Assembly: GCA_035315685.1 (NCBI GenBank) | Contig: DATFXR010000689.1 | Location: 1 to 10,529, forward strand | Source: QHWK01 sp035315685 | Lineage (GTDB): Bacteria > Acidobacteriota > Vicinamibacteria > Vicinamibacterales > CAVVIG01 | DNA length: 10,529 bases | Direction: 5' to 3' | Shown here: in pieces, positions 7,151 through 10,529 of the stretch | How the letters are laid out: the number at the start of each line of letters is the position of its first letter | How positions within the stretch are numbered: position 1 is the stretch's first letter | Program-made: the position numbers and the translations under genes | The notes under the pieces: generated by a model | The model's database searches: none | What the model saw: only the letters and a program-made list of their open reading frames with translations | Told to the model about the DNA's origin: nothing

Positions 7151-7911
7151 CGCGCGTACACCGGCGCCGGCACGTGAAAGCCGATGTAGCGATAGAACCA
7201 GCGGTCGCACTTGCAGCGCACGCCGAGCGAGGCACGCGAGTCGGCGGCGAAGGCGTAGCCGCCCTTGTGCACCAGGTACGACAGCACCGCCTGATCCTGG
7301 CGGTGATTCCTGCGCGACGATCCGCAGGGCGCGATGCAGTCGCGATCGAGCGCACACGCCTTCCACGGCGCAATCACCGTGTCGTACAGCCGCCGGCGTT
7401 CCGCGAACGGCGCGCTCGCGGTCGCGAACCCGATCAGCGTCGCATCCGCGTTGCGCCGCTCCGCATACTCGTCCGGGTTCGCCCCGACCCGGGCGAACAT
7501 CGACGGATGCGTCCACTGGCGCATCGTGCCGCTCGACGGACGAACCCACAGACCGTCGCTCGCGCGGATCCGCCCGGCGATTGCCGCGAGATCGTGAAAG
7601 TACGATCCCGCGTCCGACCACAACACGTCCTCGGCCTCCCCGGCCGCCTGCAGCCGATCGACGACGTCGGCGACGACGACCGGCTTCCAGGCGTACTCGC
7701 CGGCGTTCACGGCGACGTCGAGATGGGGCGGATAGGCCGCATAGTCGAACCTGTGGTACAAGAGGCCCGCCCATCGCGGCAACGCGCGAACCTGGGCGGC
7801 GGTCAGACCGAGGTCGTAGCACTCGACGCGCGCGGCCAGCCGCCGCAGCGACTCGAGCATGTAGCGCAGCGGTCCCGCGTGATTCGATGACGCCGCCGTC
7901 ACGACGACCAC
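7135..7911 (-). CDS. DUF1647-like / GT-A-like putative glycosyltransferase
   Basis: A protein of 258 residues from the GTG at 7911, first gene of the four-gene minus-strand unit. It opens with a short strand, VVVTAASSNHAGPLRYMLES (2-21), like the first Rossmann-type strand of GT-A enzymes. Later come AGEYAWKPVVVADVV (70-84) and EDVLWSDAGSYF (94-105), where D100 stands where a sugar-nucleotide-binding aspartate is expected. Then follow RQWTHPSMF (131-139) and NHRQDQAVLSYLV (202-214). The pattern of WKP, an aspartate-containing strand, and HR.DQ resembles DUF1647 and similar poorly characterised transferases; I place it there from memory. Cysteines at 186, 192 and 196 form a small cluster of unknown meaning. 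The frame is open upstream as far as 8811, but that stretch is antisense to the beta-propeller gene. No ribosome binding site is clear. Transferase activity is inference. Confidence 0.68.
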   Translation of the reverse strand: MVVVTAASSNHAGPLRYMLESLRRLAARVECYDLGLTAAQVRALPRWAGLLYHRFDYAAYPPHLDVAVNAGEYAWKPVVVADVVDRLQAAGEAEDVLWSDAGSYFHDLAAIAGRIRASDGLWVRPSSGTMRQWTHPSMFARVGANPDEYAERRNADATLIGFATASAPFAERRRLYDTVIAPWKACALDRDCIAPCGSSRRNHRQDQAVLSYLVHKGGYAFAADSRASLGVRCKCDRWFYRYIGFHVPAPVYARCCLY

Positions 7912-7914
7912 ATC

Positions 7915-8901
7915 GTGAAGCTTAGGCGATTTCCTGCACGCGTGCCATCGTGGGCGCGCTTCGACATCTGGAACGTCGGCATCGCGACGCTCGAACGCCC
8001 GCTCGAGGACCTCCGCGATCTGGTTCCGCTGCGCCACGTGCGCTGGCTCCCGCCGCAGCCGCCGCTCCACTTCATCGCCGATCCGTTTCCTTATCGCGAG
8101 GGCGATCGCGAGTGGCTGCTGGTGGAGCAGTACGGTCATCCGCGTGGCGTGCGCGGCCGGATCGCGCGCGTCGATCCATCGCACGCGGCCTCGGCCGGCG
8201 ACGAAACGATCGCGATCGTCCGCGATCGACACGTGTCCTATCCGTGCACGTTCGGTGACGGCCGGCGCAGCTATTGCGCGCCCGAGATGAGCCAGGAAGA
8301 CGGATGTGTGGTGTATGCGCTCGGCGATGGTGGTGAATGGACGCCGGCGCATCACATCCTGCGCGGCAGGCGCATCGTCGATCCGACGATCGTCGCGTTC
8401 GAGGGCCGATGGTGGTTGTTCGGGACGGAGCCGCCGCCGCGCCACAACCGCGTGCTCAACGTGTTCTACGCGGACACGATTGCCGGTCCGTGGTTGCCAC
8501 ATGCGGCAAATCCGGTGAAGCGCGACACCGCGTCGGCGCGGCCTGCCGGCCGGCCGTTCTCGCTCAACGGCCGGCTGTATCGACCCGCACAGGACTGCAC
8601 CGACACCTACGGTGGCGCGGTGCACGTGATGGAAATCGTCGCGCTGACGCCAACCGACTTTCACGAGCGTCTCGCGCTCCGGCTGGAAGCCGATCCTGCC
8701 TGGCCGTACCCCGACGGTCTGCATCACCTGGTCGTCGACGGCACGCGGGTCTACTTCGACGCGAAGCGGACCTACGTGGACTGGCTGCTCTGCCTGAAGC
8801 TCGCTGCGCATGGACGACGCGCGAAACGCCTCACGGCGTCAATGGCAGCAGGCCGTTCAGTGTCGTGTCGATCCGCCGGCTTGCGGTCAGGGCGGTCGTG
8901 A
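7915..8901 (+). CDS. GINT1 N-terminal-like beta-propeller protein, putative glycan-active enzyme
   Basis: A 328-residue protein resembling the N-terminal domain of plant glucosamine inositolphosphorylceramide transferase, also found alone or fused in bacterial sugar loci. It looks like a five-bladed propeller related to GH43/GH68 folds. Blade-type motifs run in order: HFIADPFPY (52-60), HVSYPCTFGDG (106-116), IVDPTIVAFEGRWWLFGTE (154-172), NVFYADTIAGPW (182-193), RPAGRPF (209-215), RPAQDCTDTYGG (223-234) and PDGLHHL (266-272). The repeated Asp-containing DP pairs are typical of the family. The bacterial role is not established; substrate binding or glycosyl transfer in this surface-glycan locus is inference. 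The start is GTG at 7915, only 3 bases from the start of the divergent gene. GTG at 7942 (319 residues, MPSWARFD) is a good alternative that leaves room for control signals. The last 71 bases overlap the convergent TPR-like gene. Confidence 0.78.
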   Translation: MKLRRFPARVPSWARFDIWNVGIATLERPLEDLRDLVPLRHVRWLPPQPPLHFIADPFPYREGDREWLLVEQYGHPRGVRGRIARVDPSHAASAGDETIAIVRDRHVSYPCTFGDGRRSYCAPEMSQEDGCVVYALGDGGEWTPAHHILRGRRIVDPTIVAFEGRWWLFGTEPPPRHNRVLNVFYADTIAGPWLPHAANPVKRDTASARPAGRPFSLNGRLYRPAQDCTDTYGGAVHVMEIVALTPTDFHERLALRLEADPAWPYPDGLHHLVVDGTRVYFDAKRTYVDWLLCLKLAAHGRRAKRLTASMAAGRSVSCRSAGLRSGRS

Positions 8902-9547
8902 CGATGTCCTCGAGCGTCTCGCCTTGCGCGTCGAGACGGCTCTTCAAACCGCGGTCGTCAGGAAACTTCGCGAGGCCGTCGGACCAGACCGTGCGCGCCT
9001 TCGCGACGTTCTGGAGCCGCACGTAGCCGTCGCCGAGCGCGACATACACGCGCAGCACGAGCGGCTGCGGTGTGCTGGCGTCGACCATCGCGAGCGCGGT
9101 CGTGAGATCGCTGACCCCCTTGTCGGCGCGATGGAAGATGAACGCGTTGTAGAACAGGTTGATGACGCCGCGGACGTAGTAGGCCAGCACGGTGGGACGG
9201 AGCGCAATCGACCGCGAGAGCGCGTTCATCGCATCGCGCCCGAGGTAGAGCCGGCGGATGTCGCCCGCCGTCGGCACCTTGTCGACGTACGAGAACGCGA
9301 GGCTGATCTGCACGGCCGGCCCGCCCGGCTTGCGCTTCGCCAGCTTCTCGAACAACGCGATCGACCGGTCGAACGCCTTCTCGGTGATCGCCAGCTGACG
9401 GTAGTCCGCGGCGAGCTTGAGATTCTCGGGTTCGGCACTGACTGCCTGCTCGAGCGCGTCGATCTCGTGCGCCGCCGGCGAGGCCGCGAGGGCGCACGCA
9501 CACGCCAGTACGGCCGCGATCAGCGTCGCGCGCCACAATGCGATCAC
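8831..9547 (-). CDS. Exported TPR-like protein
   Basis: A 238-residue protein with a short basic N-terminus and a hydrophobic segment (about residues 7-22) ending in ALAASPAA, a plausible signal peptide. C16 follows VLA, a weak lipobox, so a lipoprotein is possible but not clear. The mature part is helical, with TPR-like spacing: LKLAADYRQLAITEKAFDRS (43-62) followed by a second helix pair to about residue 90, and VALGDGYVRLQNVAKARTVW (149-168). The middle is atypical. It probably acts in the periplasm as a protein-interaction scaffold. The start is GTG at 9547, one base after the stop of the TonB-dependent receptor gene (TGA-C-GTG), so the two are almost certainly cotranscribed and may work together. 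The 3' end overlaps the convergent propeller gene by 71 bases. No specific function can be given. Confidence 0.75.
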   Translation of the reverse strand: MIALWRATLIAAVLACACALAASPAAHEIDALEQAVSAEPENLKLAADYRQLAITEKAFDRSIALFEKLAKRKPGGPAVQISLAFSYVDKVPTAGDIRRLYLGRDAMNALSRSIALRPTVLAYYVRGVINLFYNAFIFHRADKGVSDLTTALAMVDASTPQPLVLRVYVALGDGYVRLQNVAKARTVWSDGLAKFPDDRGLKSRLDAQGETLEDIVTTALTASRRIDTTLNGLLPLTP

Positions 9548-9548
9548 G

Positions 9549-10529
9549 TCAGCGCTCGAAGCGGATCTGCAGGCGAAGTTGCCGGTATTCCGAGTTGTAG
9601 AAGCTGCCGAAGGCCGGCGACGTCAGATTGGCCTGCACGTCGGTCGGCAGAAATGCGTTGAAGGCGTTGTAGGCGCGCACACCGATCCACGGTTCCAGCT
9701 TGAAGATCTTGAATCGATGCTCGACGCCGATCTCGGTCCGCGCGTACGCCGGAAAGCGGAACAGCTCGTTGCGCGGCCCGACGAAATCGAGGTACTCGTT
9801 GACCGGCGACCACGGCATCCCGCTGCGCCAGTCGAAGATGCCGAGCAGCAGCCAGCGCGGCGACGGCATGATGCGGCCACGTGCCAGCAGCCGGTGCGGC
9901 ACGTCGCCGGCCAGCGGCGCGTAGGCGTTCTCGCCGACGATCGGCCACATCACCGCGTCGTAGTAGTTGGTCAGCGCGTTCAGGTCGCCGCGCGCCGTCG
10001 AGTGCACGTACGACGCATTCAGATCGATGGCCGGGCCATGCGTGAAGTGGAAACCGATCTCCTCTTCGCGGTATCGCGACCGGCCGGTGCTCGCGAGCAC
10101 AAGGGCACCGACCGTGCGCGCGCGCACCGGATCGACGATGAGCTCGTGCTCGCCGGCTCGGTCGATCGCGCCGGCGTGCAGTGACCAGCGTTCGTTGATG
10201 CGATGATCGAAGGCGATGTCCCACGTCCGGCTGCGCGGCGTCTCGAGATTCGGCGCCGTCGTGTGCGCGAACAGAATCGGCTGGCCGATCACGGTCTGTC
10301 CGTCGGCGGCGAACCGTGTATCCAGCGCGCTCTCGAACTGCTGAAACGCCCCGACAGTGGACGGGGTGCGCTCGTAGAACAGCCCGAACCCGCCGCGCAC
10401 GACCGACGCGCCCGAGTCGTCGAGGAGGACCGCCGTGCCGACGCGCGGCGTGACGTTCAGCCGATCGACAACGCCGTCGCGATCGAGGCGGCCGCCGAAC
10501 TCCAGATACCAGCGCGCGTTCGGTTGAAA
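9549..10529 (-). CDS. TonB-dependent receptor (Oar-like), C-terminal beta-barrel part
   Basis: The reading frame enters from the right edge and ends at TGA (9549-9551), giving 326 residues of the C-terminal barrel. The translated segment at the edge reads NARWYLEFGGRLDRDGVVD, then LNVTPRVGTAVLL, then VRGGFGLFYERTP. This is the RYD...(S/T)PR.G.A...RGGxGxFYxRxP pattern of Oar-like TonB-dependent receptors abundant in Acidobacteriota. Alternating strands continue to the end, with SRTWDIAFDHRINERWSL as one hairpin and QLRLQIRFER as the last strand, which ends in R rather than the more usual aromatic residue. The plug and TonB-box regions lie outside the window. Such receptors sit in the outer membrane and import large substrates; the substrate here is unknown. 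The start lies upstream of the window, so an internal GTG at 10400 is not the true start. Confidence 0.88.
   Translation of the reverse strand, partial: FQPNARWYLEFGGRLDRDGVVDRLNVTPRVGTAVLLDDSGASVVRGGFGLFYERTPSTVGAFQQFESALDTRFAADGQTVIGQPILFAHTTAPNLETPRSRTWDIAFDHRINERWSLHAGAIDRAGEHELIVDPVRARTVGALVLASTGRSRYREEEIGFHFTHGPAIDLNASYVHSTARGDLNALTNYYDAVMWPIVGENAYAPLAGDVPHRLLARGRIMPSPRWLLLGIFDWRSGMPWSPVNEYLDFVGPRNELFRFPAYARTEIGVEHRFKIFKLEPWIGVRAYNAFNAFLPTDVQANLTSPAFGSFYNSEYRQLRLQIRFER

Noticed and set aside
7151..7822. N-terminal extension of the GT32-like frame
   Set aside because: It is an out-of-frame reading of the DUF1647-like gene, rich in Arg and Gly, and not related to GT32.
7912..8811. N-terminal extension of the DUF1647-like frame
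   Set aside because: It is antisense to the propeller gene, whose motifs are clearly real, and carries no domain of its own.
9498..9506. Lipobox in the TPR-like protein (VLAC at residues 13-16)
   Set aside because: It lacks leucine at -3 and a second Cys follows two residues later. A plain signal peptide is at least as likely, so no lipoprotein call was made.

Overview
The window is GC-rich bacterial DNA packed with genes; no gap exceeds about 50 bases. I infer an Acidobacteriota genome, probably class Vicinamibacteria. Two points support this: a dispersed palindromic repeat that is read as TVRLKPDTT or VVSGFSRT inside a protein, which I recall as common in genomes of that group, and a TonB-dependent outer-membrane receptor of the acidobacterial style at the right edge. 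The taxonomy comes from memory of protein features, not from a marker gene.

Layout, left to right. (1) Positions 1-1924, minus strand: the N-terminal 61 codons of a phosphoenolpyruvate mutase/phosphonopyruvate hydrolase family enzyme, cut by the window edge, preceded in the same direction by a GT39-like polytopic membrane glycosyltransferase. (2) Positions 1961-3547, plus strand: a second GT39-like membrane glycosyltransferase, divergent from the first, carrying an in-frame array of the palindromic repeat. (3) Positions 3463-7911, minus strand: four genes joined by overlapping stop and start codons. In transcription order they are a GT-A-like (DUF1647-like) protein, a GT32-like DXD glycosyltransferase, an MsbA-like ABC exporter, and a NodZ/GT23-like fucosyltransferase-superfamily protein. 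(4) Positions 7915-8901, plus strand: a beta-propeller protein resembling the N-terminal domain of plant glucosamine inositolphosphorylceramide transferase (GINT1), starting back-to-back with the four-gene unit. (5) Positions 8831-10529, minus strand: the C-terminal part of a TonB-dependent receptor followed after one base by an exported TPR-like protein.

Taken together, positions 1-8901 look like part of a cell-surface glycan or glycolipid locus. Soluble glycosyltransferases would build on a lipid carrier, the ABC protein would move the product across the inner membrane, and the two GT39-like proteins would add sugars on the outer face from polyprenyl-phosphate donors. The C-P enzyme family member suggests, without proving, a link to a phosphonate. 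The TonB/TPR pair looks like a separate outer-membrane unit. No RNA gene, transposase, CRISPR array or convincing terminator was seen.
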